64,000 nucleotides of DNA from Phycisphaerae bacterium (GTDB lineage Bacteria > Planctomycetota > Phycisphaerae > Sedimentisphaerales > Anaerobacaceae): the NCBI GenBank assembly GCA_012744475.1, contig JAAYBV010000038.1, positions 37,243 to 101,242 on the forward strand, read 5' to 3'. Shown here in pieces: positions 41,513 through 51,307 of the stretch. How positions within the stretch are numbered: the first letter of the stretch is position 1; each line of letters opens with the position of its first letter. Made by a program: the position numbers and the translations under genes. The notes beneath the pieces are model-generated. The model was not told the DNA's origin and ran no database searches. It saw only the letters and a program-made list of their open reading frames with translations.

Positions 41513-44299
41513 ATGTCGAGCAAGCTGATCCGTGTGATGGCATTGACGTTTGTTCTTGGATGGGCCGGCGGTCTCGCTGTCGGCCAGGACAATCAGATCG
41601 TCAACGGCGAATTTGACGACGGTCTGACCGGATGGGGCCGCTATGGAACGACCGGCTTCGACGTCTCGGCCGTTCGCAGTGCGGGGCTCTCGGGCCCGAA
41701 TGCCGTCCTGCTGGACGTGACCAACGCCGCGGCAGCCACCAGCATCGGAATTGCCCAGAGCGGGCTGCTGCTGGAGCCGGGGAAGACCTATCCCCTCGGC
41801 TTCACCGCCAAAGCCCAGCAGAGCCGGGAGATGGTCGTTCTCGTCCAGACGAACCTCAACAGTGCCAGTTGGCCCACCCAGGTGGAGCAGAAAGTGAATC
41901 TGACTCCCACCGCCCAGACCTATCTCATCGAATACACGCACAGCGGAGACACCCTGGGCGACCAGGCAGGCGAAACCGTTACGCTCTACCTGATGCTGAA
42001 GGGAACCTACTGGCCGATGGTCGGCAGCGACCTGAACACAAAGGTGTGGATCGACCGGGTGTACTTTGGGGCAGAGCCCCCGCTGCCGCGTCGTGACTTG
42101 CCGACCGACCCCGATCCGGCCGACGGCGATACGGACATCTGGCGGGACGCGGACCTCGCCTGGACGCCAGGGGCGTTCGCCCAGACGCACGACGTATACT
42201 TCGGAACGGTTTTCGACGACGTCAACGCGGCCAGCCGGGCCAATCCCACGGGTGTGCTGGTCAGCCAGGGTCAGAGCGATGCGACGTACGATCCCGGCCG
42301 TCTCGAACTCGGGCAGACCTACTTCTGGCGGATCGACGAGGTGAACGCGCCGCCCGACAGCACGATCGTCAAAGGGCCGGTCTGGGCTTTCGCGACCGAA
42401 CCGCTGGCGTACCCCGTCGAGAATGTCGTCGCGACCAGCAACGCGATGTCGGAGGCAGGCAAAGGACCCGAGAACACTATCAATGGCTCTGGCCTCAATG
42501 CCAACGACGAGCATTCGACGGACGCCGCCGCCATGTGGCTGGGCACGCCGAACGGCGCCGATCCGGTCTGGATTCAGTACGAGTTCGACCGCGTCTACCA
42601 ACTGCACCAGATGCTGGTCTGGAACTACAACGTGGATTTTGAGCTGATTCTCGGCTTCGGGCTCAAGGGCGTCACGGTCGAGTACTCCACGGACGGCGCC
42701 GAATGGGCCGTGCTGGGAGACGTGGAGTTCGCCCGGGCAACCGCCAGGCCGGGGTACGTCTACAATACGACCGTCGATTTCGGCGGCGTGGCGGCCAAAT
42801 ACGTCCGGCTGACCGTCAACAGCGGCTGGAGCACGCTGGGCCAGTACGGCTTGAGCGAAGTCCGATTCCTGTCCATCCCCGCTTATGCGACCCGACCCCT
42901 GCCGGCTGACGGCGAAATCGAGGTGGATGTGGCGACGGCCCTGAGCTGGCGTCCGAGCCGGGCGGCGGCCTCGCACCAGGTCTACTTCGGCACCGATCCC
43001 GATGCGGTAGCCGCCGGCGCCGAACCCACTGCCACCGTCACCGGCAATCTCTACGTGCCGGACGCGGCCCAGTTTGGAGGCACTTACTACTGGAGAATCG
43101 ACGAAGTCAATGAAGCCGAGCCGGCCCCCCTCTGGAAGGGTGACGTCTGGAGCTTCTCGACGCAAGCCTACGAGGTGATCGACGACTTCGAGAGCTACAC
43201 CGACAACCTCGACGTCGGCGAAGCCATCTTTGACACCTGGGTCGACGGCTGGGTCAACAACACCGGCGCCACGGTCGGCTATCTCGATGCGCCGTTCGCC
43301 GAGCGGACCATCGTCCACGGCGGAGTGCAGTCCATGCCGCTGGAGTACGACAACACGGCCTCGCCATTCTACTCCGAGGCCGAACGGACCTGGGACAATC
43401 CTCAGGACTGGACGGTGTACGGCGCCGACACCCTGACCGTTCACTTCCGAGGCAATCCGCCGGCCTTCCTGGAGACCGCCGACGGCCGCATCGTCATGGG
43501 CGGCATCGGAGCGGACATCTGGGGAACCACCGATCAGTTCCGCTTCGCTTACATGAACCTCAGCGGCAACGGCTCCATCGTCGCGAGGGTCGAGAGCATC
43601 GCGAACACCTGGCCTTGGGCCAAGGGCGGCGTCATGATCCGCGAACGCATCGACCCGGGCGCGGCCCACGCAATGGTCGTGCTGACGCCGGAAAACGGTG
43701 TGGCCTTGCAATACCGCCCCACGATGAACGGCGTCAGCCTGAGCATCAACGAGCCTGGTCTTGTGGCGCCGTACTGGGTGAGACTGACGCGCTCGGGCAA
43801 CACGTTCACCGCCGAACGGTCCGAGGACGGCGCGACGTGGGTCAGCATCACCGCGGACCCGGCCGCTTCGTCGGTCCAGATCACTATGGCTGCCAACGTC
43901 TACGTCGGGCTGGCCGTGACCAGCACGACCCTCAACGCGGTCACCGGCGCCGAGTTCTCAGGGGTCGCCACGACGGGCAACGTCACCGGCCAGTGGCAGA
44001 CGGCCTCGATCGGGCTTGAACAGCCAGCTGGGAACACCGCCGACACCCTCTACGTGGCCGTGGAGGACAACGCTGGAAAAGCCGCGGTCGTGGCACATCC
44101 CGACCCGCTGGCCGTCCTGCGGCCCGAATGGCAGGCGTGGCGCATCCCGTTGGACGAGTTCGCTTCCGCCGGAGTGAGGATGAACCGCGTCCAGCGCATG
44201 TACATCGGTGTGGGCGAGCGCGACAACCCGGCCTCGGGCGGCGCCGGCCTGATCTACATCGACGACATCACCTTCGGCCGGCCCGTCGCGGACCAATAG
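41513..44299 (+). CDS. Secreted mosaic protein: CBM-like, FN3-like, discoidin, nested DUF1349-like domains
   Basis: 928 residues, AAGGAGG six bases before the ATG. Signal peptide 1-24. Residues 27-185 resemble CBM4/9 (IVNGEFDDGLTGWGRYG). 190-290 and 455-545 are FN3-like (LAWTPGAFAQTHDVYFGT; GQTYFWRIDEVN). 295-450 is a discoidin (F5/8 C) domain (PENTINGSGLNANDEHS; YVRLTVNSGW). From 550 a beta-sandwich opens VIDDFESYTDN, is interrupted at about 650-810 by a DUF1349-like sandwich (GGVMIRERIDPGAAHA; YWVRLTRSGNTFTAERS), then resumes and ends IYIDDITFG. Likely glycan-binding on the cell surface. Paralogous to 44872 and 59396. Confidence 0.85.
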   Translation: MSSKLIRVMALTFVLGWAGGLAVGQDNQIVNGEFDDGLTGWGRYGTTGFDVSAVRSAGLSGPNAVLLDVTNAAAATSIGIAQSGLLLEPGKTYPLGFTAKAQQSREMVVLVQTNLNSASWPTQVEQKVNLTPTAQTYLIEYTHSGDTLGDQAGETVTLYLMLKGTYWPMVGSDLNTKVWIDRVYFGAEPPLPRRDLPTDPDPADGDTDIWRDADLAWTPGAFAQTHDVYFGTVFDDVNAASRANPTGVLVSQGQSDATYDPGRLELGQTYFWRIDEVNAPPDSTIVKGPVWAFATEPLAYPVENVVATSNAMSEAGKGPENTINGSGLNANDEHSTDAAAMWLGTPNGADPVWIQYEFDRVYQLHQMLVWNYNVDFELILGFGLKGVTVEYSTDGAEWAVLGDVEFARATARPGYVYNTTVDFGGVAAKYVRLTVNSGWSTLGQYGLSEVRFLSIPAYATRPLPADGEIEVDVATALSWRPSRAAASHQVYFGTDPDAVAAGAEPTATVTGNLYVPDAAQFGGTYYWRIDEVNEAEPAPLWKGDVWSFSTQAYEVIDDFESYTDNLDVGEAIFDTWVDGWVNNTGATVGYLDAPFAERTIVHGGVQSMPLEYDNTASPFYSEAERTWDNPQDWTVYGADTLTVHFRGNPPAFLETADGRIVMGGIGADIWGTTDQFRFAYMNLSGNGSIVARVESIANTWPWAKGGVMIRERIDPGAAHAMVVLTPENGVALQYRPTMNGVSLSINEPGLVAPYWVRLTRSGNTFTAERSEDGATWVSITADPAASSVQITMAANVYVGLAVTSTTLNAVTGAEFSGVATTGNVTGQWQTASIGLEQPAGNTADTLYVAVEDNAGKAAVVAHPDPLAVLRPEWQAWRIPLDEFASAGVRMNRVQRMYIGVGERDNPASGGAGLIYIDDITFGRPVADQ

Positions 44300-44327
44300 C
44301 GGCGTCCGGCCGAAACGGGCTGAGCAT

Positions 44328-44371
44328 CAGGGCGGGTTCTCAATCCAAGCATGGATCGGGAGCCCGCCCTG
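44328..44371 (+). terminator. Hairpin after the 41513 gene
   Basis: CAGGGCGGGTTC pairs with GAGCCCGCCCTG (12 bp, one G-U) around a 20-base loop, 30 bases after the stop. It lacks a strong T-run, so it may be a stabilising or weak terminator hairpin. Confidence 0.5.
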
Positions 44372-44871
44372 CTTCCTAAGGAGCGCCATCCCGGACGCAT
44401 CGCTCGGCGGCCACGCCTGAAGGCCGCGCTCCTTTGTGTCGATAGAGAAAGCTGGTGCCTGGCGGATTATTGTTGCCTGCCTGCCAAAGGTCTGGTATCA
44501 ATAAAGAGGCTCAGGATGGCGTTTTTTCGGACCTACTGCGGTCAGAGCGGTCTCGGCTCCCGAAGGCCGAGCCGGCGGATCAGTTCTTTTATCGGTCGGA
44601 GGTTCTGGTGTCGGGTCTGCCACTTCACACGAACCGACCCTGAAGGGCGAGACCTCGAACCCCGGACTTCCGGCTCGTCAATTCGACTTCGTGGCCACCG
44701 TGCCGGCCGAAGGAAGGAGGTGAGCGCGAGTCCAACAGCATTTCACGTCTGAAGGGAAGATCTGGAAGTACCCCGCCGCAACGGCGCCGCAAGGCGCTGC
44801 GGGGAATGGAGCTTTGACGTTCGTCGGATGAAGCTTGATCGTCTTCTTGGGTTCGTGGAAGGAGAATAGTC
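44372..44871. other. Gene-free leader of the 44872 mosaic gene
   Basis: Contains a candidate promoter (44473-44501), a stem CTCGGC/GCCGAG near 44550-44570 and an extended anti-16S match (GAAGGAAGGAGGTGA at about 44708-44722) that does not serve the main start. No gene is supported. Confidence 0.4.
44473..44501 (+). promoter_or_regulatory. Candidate promoter of the 44872 gene
   Basis: TTGCCT, 17 bases, TATCAA. It would give a leader of about 365 bases. Confidence 0.4.
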
Positions 44872-47800
44872 ATGTGCAGGGGATTGAATCATCTCATTGT
44901 CGTGATGTTGCTGTTGGCAGTCGCCGTGAGCCAGGCCCAGGGCGGTCCGTACATTCGCGTCGCCTACTGGGACGCAAGTCAAGGCACCGCCTGGGCGGGA
45001 GACGGGGGCCCGGTGCGCGACGCGCTGGCGGCCGTCGGCTATCAGGTCGTCAATGCGGCGGAGCTCAAGACGTGGATGGATGACCGCATCGCCGACCGGC
45101 GACTCAGCGTGGTCGTGATGTGTCGAGACGTCGTCCCGGACACCGTGGTCGAGTCGGTCGACGCGAACTGCACCATCCGACGGTATCTCGACGCCGGCGG
45201 CAAGGTCGTCTGGTATTCCGACTGGCCTTTCTATTACGTGGGGACAACCAGCAACTCCCCGGGAAGCAACGGCGCCGTCCAGGTGCTGGGTTTCAACGCC
45301 GCCACCGGGCCGAACGACCAGAACCAGCAGGTGACCTTCACCGAGGCCGGGATTCTATGGGGATTGGTCACGCCGTGGTCGTCGACGCGGCCGACGTCGC
45401 CGACGGTGACCGACAACCTGACCGTCCTGGCGCTGGACACCAACGGCAACGCCGCTGGCTGGGTCAAGCATTACCTGCCGGGCGACACCTTCCGCGGATT
45501 CGTCCGCATCGAAGACCACAGCGGCGGACCGGCTGATATCCAGAACCTGATCGCCGTGGCCGAGTACGCCGAGTCGATCAACACCGCCTCCGGGCCGGTG
45601 CCCGAGAGCGGCGCGACCGACATCCCTCGCGACGTCGTATTGAGCTGGGCCGCGGGCGAGTCCGCCGTCACGCATGACGTCTACTTCGGCGCGTCGTTCG
45701 ACGACGTCAACGCCGCCAGCCGGAGCAACCCACGCGGCGTGCTGCTCAGCCAGGGCCAGTCGGGCACCACGTTCGACCCGCCGGGCGTTCTTGATTTCGA
45801 CACCACCTACTACTGGCGCATCGATGAGGTCAACGGCGCCCCCGACAACACAATCTTCAAGGGCGACGTCTGGAGCTTTACCGCCGAGCCATTCGCCTAC
45901 GCGATCGCCAATATCATCGCCACCACCAACGCGACCTCGGACCCGGGAGCGGGGCCAGAGAACACGATCAACGGTTCCGGCCTCAACGCCGACGATCAGC
46001 ACTCGGTCGACAGTACCGATATGTGGCTCGCCCGGCCGGCGGACGCCGAGCCGGTGTGGATTCAGTACGAGTTCGACAGCGTCTACAAGCTCTACGAGAT
46101 GCTCGTCTGGAACTACAACGTGCAGTTCGAGCTGCTGCTGGGCTTCGGGATCAAAGGCGTGACCGTCGAATACTCCGAGAACGGGACCGATTGGACCGCC
46201 CTGGGCGACGTGGAACTGGCTCAGGCCACGGCCAAATCGACCTACGCCGCCAACACAACGGTGGACCTCCAGGGCGTGCCCGCCCGGTTCGTCCGCATGA
46301 CCGTCAACAGCGGCTATGGCATGATGCCGCAGTACGGCCTGAGCGAGGTCCGCTTCCTGTACATTCCCGCTCACCCGCGTGAGCCGCAGCCGGCCGACGG
46401 CACGATCGGCGTGAGCCCGGCAACCACGCTGAGCTGGCGCGCCGGACGTGAGGCCGCCTCGCACGAGATCTATCTGAGCACCAGCAAGTCGGCTGTGGCC
46501 GACGGCACCGCTCTGGCCGGCACGGCCGCGACAGCCAGCTACAGCCCGGCCGACGTCGAGTTCGGATCGCGCTACTACTGGAAGGTGGCCGAGGTCAACG
46601 ACGCCGAGGCCATCAGCACGTGGGCTGGACCGGTCTGGAGTTTCATCACACAGGAGTATGACACCATCGAAGGGTTCGAGGACTACAACGATGACATCGA
46701 TGCCCACACGACGATCTTCGACACGTGGCTCGACGGCTGGGTCAACGAGACCGGCTCCACAGTCGGCTATCTCGACGCGCCGTTTGCCGAGAGGACCGTC
46801 GTCCGCAGCGGCCGGCAGTCGATGCCGCTGACCTACGACAATTCAGGCTCGCCGTTCTACTCCGAGGCCGAACGGACCTGGGACACCGCCCAGAACTGGA
46901 CCGGCCACGGGGCCGACACCCTCGTCCTGTACGTGCAAGGCAACGCGCCGTCCTTCGTGGAGACCGCTGATAGCGGTGTCCTCATGAGCGCCGTCGGCAC
47001 GGACATCTGGAACACGACGGATCAGTTCCGCTACGCGTACAAGAACCTCAGCGGCGACGGCTCGATGACGGTTCGTGTCGACAGCCTGGTTCGCAGCAAC
47101 GAGTGGGCCAAGGCGGGCGTAATGATCCGCGAGACGCTGGAGGGCGGCTCGAAGCATGCGTTTATGTGTGTGACGCCGGACCACGGCACCACGTTCCAGC
47201 GTCGCCCAGTGGCCGGACAGGACAGCGCCAGCACGGATGTAGGCGGATCGGCCGCGCCGCGCTGGGTGAGACTGACCCGCACGGGCAACGTCTTCACGGC
47301 CCACGACTCGATGGACGGCGTGACCTGGACGGAGGCGGCGGTGAGCCCGGCGCTGACGATCGAGATGGCCGCGAACGTGTACATCGGTTTGGCGGTGACC
47401 AGCCACGACGCCGCGATTGTCACGGCGGCAGAGTTCTCGAACCTCTCGATGACCGGCAACGTGACGGGCAACTGGCAAACGGCCGAGATCGGCGTGGCCC
47501 AGCCCGAGGGCAACGCCGCCGATGGGATGTACGTGCGGCTGGAGGATAGCGCCGGTAAGAGCGCAACGGTTGCGAATGCCGATGCGGCGATCACGGTCCG
47601 CCCGACGTGGCAGGAATGGAGGATTCCGTACAGCGATCTGTCCGGCGTGAACCTTAGCCGGATCGAGAAGATGGTCATCGGCGTCGGCAGCGCCACCAGT
47701 CCGAAGGCCGCAGGCGCCGGCATCGTCTACGTCGACGACATCGGGTTCGGCAAGCCGTTCGTCACCCCGACGGCGACCGACGTGACGACGTCGGGTGATC

Positions 47801-48252
47801 CGGTCGTGGGCGTTCCCGACGACGGCGATTGGCCTGCCGCCGAGACACCCGACCTGGCCATCGACGACAACGTCAACACGAAGTTCCTGCACTTCAAAGG
47901 GGAAACCGAGCCGACCGGCATTCGGGTGACTCCGTCCGTGGGCGCCACGGTCGTGACGGGCCTGACGCTGACGACCGCCAACGACGCGGTCGAACGCGAT
48001 CCGGTGGCCTTCGAGCTGTATGGCTCGAACGACGGGATCGACGGGCCGTACACGCTGATCGCCGGCGGCGACGTGCCGGACTTCGCGCAGGCCGATGCCT
48101 GGCCTCGTTTCACCAGGAACGCCACGCCCATCGTGATTGAAAACGATGTGGCCTACGCACACTATCAACTGCTGTTCACGGCCGTCCGCGATCCCGGCTC
48201 GGCCAACAGCATGCAGATCGCCGAGATCGAGCTGCTGGGTACGGTCGAATAA
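44872..48252 (+). CDS. Secreted mosaic protein: Rossmann-like N-terminus, FN3-like, discoidin, nested DUF1349-like domains
   Basis: 1126 residues, AAGGAG seven bases before the ATG. Signal peptide to about 24. Residues 25-235 look like a GATase1-type alpha/beta domain (DALAAVGYQVVNAAELKTW; GGKVVWYSDWPFYYVG). Then come FN3-like units (240-340, 500-595), discoidin (345-495, PENTINGSGLNADDQHS) and the FESYTD-type sandwich split by a DUF1349-like domain (AKAGVMIRETLEGGSKHAFM), ending IVYVDDIGFGKP. A second discoidin-like domain (960-1126) closes with MQIAEIELLG. Closest relative is 41513: the central 700 residues align along their whole length. Confidence 0.85.
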   Translation: MCRGLNHLIVVMLLLAVAVSQAQGGPYIRVAYWDASQGTAWAGDGGPVRDALAAVGYQVVNAAELKTWMDDRIADRRLSVVVMCRDVVPDTVVESVDANCTIRRYLDAGGKVVWYSDWPFYYVGTTSNSPGSNGAVQVLGFNAATGPNDQNQQVTFTEAGILWGLVTPWSSTRPTSPTVTDNLTVLALDTNGNAAGWVKHYLPGDTFRGFVRIEDHSGGPADIQNLIAVAEYAESINTASGPVPESGATDIPRDVVLSWAAGESAVTHDVYFGASFDDVNAASRSNPRGVLLSQGQSGTTFDPPGVLDFDTTYYWRIDEVNGAPDNTIFKGDVWSFTAEPFAYAIANIIATTNATSDPGAGPENTINGSGLNADDQHSVDSTDMWLARPADAEPVWIQYEFDSVYKLYEMLVWNYNVQFELLLGFGIKGVTVEYSENGTDWTALGDVELAQATAKSTYAANTTVDLQGVPARFVRMTVNSGYGMMPQYGLSEVRFLYIPAHPREPQPADGTIGVSPATTLSWRAGREAASHEIYLSTSKSAVADGTALAGTAATASYSPADVEFGSRYYWKVAEVNDAEAISTWAGPVWSFITQEYDTIEGFEDYNDDIDAHTTIFDTWLDGWVNETGSTVGYLDAPFAERTVVRSGRQSMPLTYDNSGSPFYSEAERTWDTAQNWTGHGADTLVLYVQGNAPSFVETADSGVLMSAVGTDIWNTTDQFRYAYKNLSGDGSMTVRVDSLVRSNEWAKAGVMIRETLEGGSKHAFMCVTPDHGTTFQRRPVAGQDSASTDVGGSAAPRWVRLTRTGNVFTAHDSMDGVTWTEAAVSPALTIEMAANVYIGLAVTSHDAAIVTAAEFSNLSMTGNVTGNWQTAEIGVAQPEGNAADGMYVRLEDSAGKSATVANADAAITVRPTWQEWRIPYSDLSGVNLSRIEKMVIGVGSATSPKAAGAGIVYVDDIGFGKPFVTPTATDVTTSGDPVVGVPDDGDWPAAETPDLAIDDNVNTKFLHFKGETEPTGIRVTPSVGATVVTGLTLTTANDAVERDPVAFELYGSNDGIDGPYTLIAGGDVPDFAQADAWPRFTRNATPIVIENDVAYAHYQLLFTAVRDPGSANSMQIAEIELLGTVE

Positions 48253-48280
48253 CGACCAATCTCGTGGCCGCAAGTGTGCC

Positions 48281-48320
48281 AAGGGGCCTGCACCGCCAGG
48301 GTGTGGGCCCCTTCTTCATT
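48281..48320 (+). terminator. Terminator of the 44872 gene
   Basis: AAGGGGCCTGCAC pairs with GTGTGGGCCCCTT (13 bp with two G-U pairs), loop CGCCAGG, followed by CTTCATT. It starts about 28 bases after the stop codon. Confidence 0.65.
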
Positions 48321-48354
48321 GTCAGGAAGAGGAAGAGGTTCTTGTGTGGACCGT

Positions 48355-50253
48355 CTATCGGCCGAAGAGCAGATCGAGAAGGTCGTGCCACTGGGAGAAG
48401 TCGGGCACGACGACCTGGGCGCCGGCCTTGATCAGGCGCGTGCGCTTCTCCAGGTTCAAACCGTGACGACGAACTTCATCCGAGGCGATGCCGACGGCGA
48501 TGCCGCCGCGCTTGCGGCATTCGCGCATCTCGACGGGACCGTCTCCGACAACCGCCAGCTCGGGGCCGGACAGGTGGTTTTCCGTCATGATCCGATCGAT
48601 GACCATGCGTTTGGAGTACTTGGTGACATCGCCGACGGCGCCGTAGATGCCGCCGTTGAAGAACTCGGCGTAGCCCAGCACGTGGGACTCGCGAACCACG
48701 TCTTCCCGGTCGGTCCCGCTGGCCAGATAGAGCGTGACGCCTCGATTGCGCAGCGCGGCCAGGAAATCGACGGCCCCCTTGACCGTGAAGTCGCTGACGT
48801 CGAGCTGGCCGCGTTCGAACCGGGCGATGCGTTGGTTCACCACCTCCATCAGGGCCCGATTGTAGATTTCCTTGTAGCCGAACTTGTCGAGGACCTTGTC
48901 GGCCGGCACGAAGCCGAACTCGCGGACCATTTCGACCAGCGCTTCCATCTGGAGAATCGTCTGGATGCCGGTCGATTGGTCGATGTATTCGAGCACGCGG
49001 CGGCGCACCTTCTCGTAGAGCGACACGTCGGCGGTGCGGTACCGCTCGCCGAGAACGGCCTCGATCATCACGGGAGCCATCACCTGCTCCCAACCCTGGC
49101 GGAGCGTGCTGACGGTGCCGTCGGCGTCGAAGACCGCGTGCTTGATCCGGCCGAACGGAATCGCCTCCTCGCACAGCTCGATGTCGCTTCCTTCGAGATA
49201 CCGGGCCTTTCGCGAGTCTTCAGCCAGCTCGGGCTGATAGATGTAGTCCGGCGATTGGCCGACCGCGAGGATCTCCTCGCCCGAAGCCGTGCCCGTCTGA
49301 AACAGCTTCTGGACCGTCACAGCGGCTGCCAGATTGGCGAACTCGGCCGCGTCAGCGCAGGATACGCCCGCTCCGAGGCACAACGCCAACGCGCTGGTCA
49401 CGGTGTCGCCGGCACCCACCGGATCGAGCTTCTTGAGCAGTTGGATCCCCGGGACCTCGTGGAGGCCGTCGCGATCAACGGCGAGGATGCCACGCGGCCC
49501 TCGCGTCAGGAACACGGGCCGGTGGAACTGCTCGAACAGACGACGGGCATACGTCCGCACATCTTCCAGCGGCAGACCTTCGTCGAGGCCGACCTCAACC
49601 CCGTTGAGCATGGCCGCCTCGCGGTCGTTGGTCTTGCGATAGATGCCTTTGAACTTGCCGCCGTAGTGGCGGGAATCGAGCAGGACGACCTTCTCGTCAA
49701 ATTCGGCGAACAGCGCGTTGGCCTTGGCGATGAAGCTCTCGTTGGGAATGCTGCCGGGAACCTGTTGATTGACGATCAGCGCGTCCGCCGTCTCCAGGGC
49801 GTGGCGGATGCTGGCCAGCAAGGCCTCGTCGGTCACCGACGTGCGGCGGTTGAAGAAGCCGAAATCCATCCGAGGCTGTTCGCGGTCTTCCAGGTACGGC
49901 TTGGCGAACGTCACCGTGTCGTAGTTCTCGCGCTGGATCACGAGGCTCGTCGTATCGACGCCCAGCGCGTCCAACTGCCGCCGCAGCTCGCGGCCGTACA
50001 GGTCGTCGCCGACGGCCCCGATAACCTGAATCGCTCGCGGTTCCAGCGCCGCCAGATTGGCGACGACGTTCGAAGCGCCGCCGAGCGAGTAGTAGTGCCG
50101 GGCCACCGCGTGGGCCTGGAGCCCGGTCTCGACGGAGACCTCCGACCCTTTCGGATCGAGAATCCAATACGCGTCGAGGCAGAAATCGCCGTAGACGGCG
50201 ACGGTGACGTTCCTGATACGATCCAGAATCTCACGGATGCGCTGCTCGTTCAT
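48355..50253 (-). CDS. Fusion of a PfkB-family sugar kinase (HldE kinase-like) and a HAD phosphatase
   Basis: 632 residues from the ATG MNEQRIRE with GAGGGGCAGG just upstream. Residues 1-330 are a ribokinase-fold kinase close to the heptose kinase half of HldE: GDFCLDAYW, GGASNVVANLAAL and the active-site DPVGAGDTVTSALAL. Residues 385-632 are a HAD hydrolase: nucleophile motif VFDADGTVST, motif II LASGTDRE, motif IV VVGDGPVEMRE, with a helical cap of about 100 residues between. HldE proteins normally carry a nucleotidyltransferase instead. A kinase and phosphatase in one chain could turn a sugar 7-phosphate into a sugar 1-phosphate. Last gene of a three-gene operon. Confidence 0.88.
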   Translation of the reverse strand: MNEQRIREILDRIRNVTVAVYGDFCLDAYWILDPKGSEVSVETGLQAHAVARHYYSLGGASNVVANLAALEPRAIQVIGAVGDDLYGRELRRQLDALGVDTTSLVIQRENYDTVTFAKPYLEDREQPRMDFGFFNRRTSVTDEALLASIRHALETADALIVNQQVPGSIPNESFIAKANALFAEFDEKVVLLDSRHYGGKFKGIYRKTNDREAAMLNGVEVGLDEGLPLEDVRTYARRLFEQFHRPVFLTRGPRGILAVDRDGLHEVPGIQLLKKLDPVGAGDTVTSALALCLGAGVSCADAAEFANLAAAVTVQKLFQTGTASGEEILAVGQSPDYIYQPELAEDSRKARYLEGSDIELCEEAIPFGRIKHAVFDADGTVSTLRQGWEQVMAPVMIEAVLGERYRTADVSLYEKVRRRVLEYIDQSTGIQTILQMEALVEMVREFGFVPADKVLDKFGYKEIYNRALMEVVNQRIARFERGQLDVSDFTVKGAVDFLAALRNRGVTLYLASGTDREDVVRESHVLGYAEFFNGGIYGAVGDVTKYSKRMVIDRIMTENHLSGPELAVVGDGPVEMRECRKRGGIAVGIASDEVRRHGLNLEKRTRLIKAGAQVVVPDFSQWHDLLDLLFGR

Positions 50254-50263
50254 CCTGCCCCTC

Positions 50264-51295
50264 TCAGAGTTCCTTGAGAATCGCCCGATACAACAGCGGA
50301 AACGTCGCCCGCTGGTCGCCCTGCACATACAGTCCCCGGCCGCCAAAGGCCTGTGGAATCCGCGTCACCACGCTCTTCTGATCGCGGAAGTAATACCCCG
50401 GCGCCGCTTCATCGGCCATCTGACCCGGGTCGTGGCGACGCAGGTCGAAATCGACCGTCAGGATGTCACGCGGCGCAGCGCCGGCGTTGGCCGCCATCGA
50501 GACCGCCTTGAGCAGCACCTCCGGCCCGGTGACGGCGCTGCCGACATTGAGCACGACGCCGCCTTCGGTCAGCTTCGTAATCTCGTTGGTGTAGATCAGG
50601 AAATCGCGGCCGGAACAGCCGCCTTTCGCCTGTCCGTCGAAGCTCGGATGCTGGTCGATCACGTCGGTCCCGATCCCGACGTGCACGGTGAAGGGAACCT
50701 CGTGGCGATAGCAGGCGGCCAGGACGCTCGTCTCCGGATGCGTGAACCGTCGAGGGGACTGCCCCGTCGCCGCCAGAGCGAAAACCTGCTTGCCGAACGC
50801 CTCGTCGCAGATCATCCGGCCGAGCGTCTCGCCGTAGCCCAGCCTCTGCTGGTTGCCCACGCTCAGCGCCATGTTGATGTAGGCAAACTCGTAGGCCATG
50901 CCGAACTGCCCTTCGCCCAGAGCCGCAGGAACGTTCTCGCTGGTCTGTCCGATCAGGGCCAACTCGAAATCGTGAATCGTCGTGGCCGCGTTGCCCGCCA
51001 CGAGCGTGACGAAGCGCCGCTCGACCAGATCGACCAGCAGCGGGCCCAGCCCGTTCTTGATCAGATGCGCGCCGGTGAAGAGGATGACCGGCTTCTTCGC
51101 CCGGCGGGCCGCGACGATGGCTTCAGCCACCGCGCCAATGTCACGCGCCGTCGGCTCGGGCGCTTCGAGGTTCAGCGCGTCGAGCCCGCCCGGAAAGATC
51201 AGATCGCCGAGCGTGACCTTGTTGCTGCGGCCTTCGAGCGGATACGTCGCGATCCGGCTCGAATCGAATGCCTTGTATCTGCCTTCGTACTCCAT
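50264..51295 (-). CDS. Conserved protein, possibly deoxyhypusine-synthase-like fold
   Basis: 343 residues. It has Rossmann-like blocks: KKPVILFTGAHLIKNGLGPL, VAGNAATTIHDFELAL, PFTVHVGIGTDVIDQHPSFD and GGVVLNVGSAVTGPEVLLKA. The order of these blocks, with the glycine-rich strand and a conserved Asp/His region, recalls deoxyhypusine/homospermidine synthases, but similarity is faint and I do not assign that reaction. It lies 10 bases from the kinase-phosphatase gene and 12 from the epimerase gene, so it must work with them. The start lacks a strong ribosome site, consistent with translational coupling. Confidence 0.6.
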   Translation of the reverse strand: MEYEGRYKAFDSSRIATYPLEGRSNKVTLGDLIFPGGLDALNLEAPEPTARDIGAVAEAIVAARRAKKPVILFTGAHLIKNGLGPLLVDLVERRFVTLVAGNAATTIHDFELALIGQTSENVPAALGEGQFGMAYEFAYINMALSVGNQQRLGYGETLGRMICDEAFGKQVFALAATGQSPRRFTHPETSVLAACYRHEVPFTVHVGIGTDVIDQHPSFDGQAKGGCSGRDFLIYTNEITKLTEGGVVLNVGSAVTGPEVLLKAVSMAANAGAAPRDILTVDFDLRRHDPGQMADEAAPGYYFRDQKSVVTRIPQAFGGRGLYVQGDQRATFPLLYRAILKEL

Positions 51296-51307
51296 CGCGT
51301 CGTCCGC

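Noticed and set aside
41363..43711. 782-codon open frame opposite the 41513 mosaic gene
   Set aside because: Antisense shadow for the same reasons; discoidin and FN3-like motifs are on the plus strand.
44640..44700. GGGTTCGAGG on the minus strand, like a tRNA T-arm
   Set aside because: No matching acceptor stem, anticodon arm or D-arm at proper distances could be drawn.
44715..44752. Ten-codon frame starting GTG-AGC-GCG in the 44872 leader
   Set aside because: The GTG is part of the GGAGGTGA block itself, leaving no spacing for a ribosome site.
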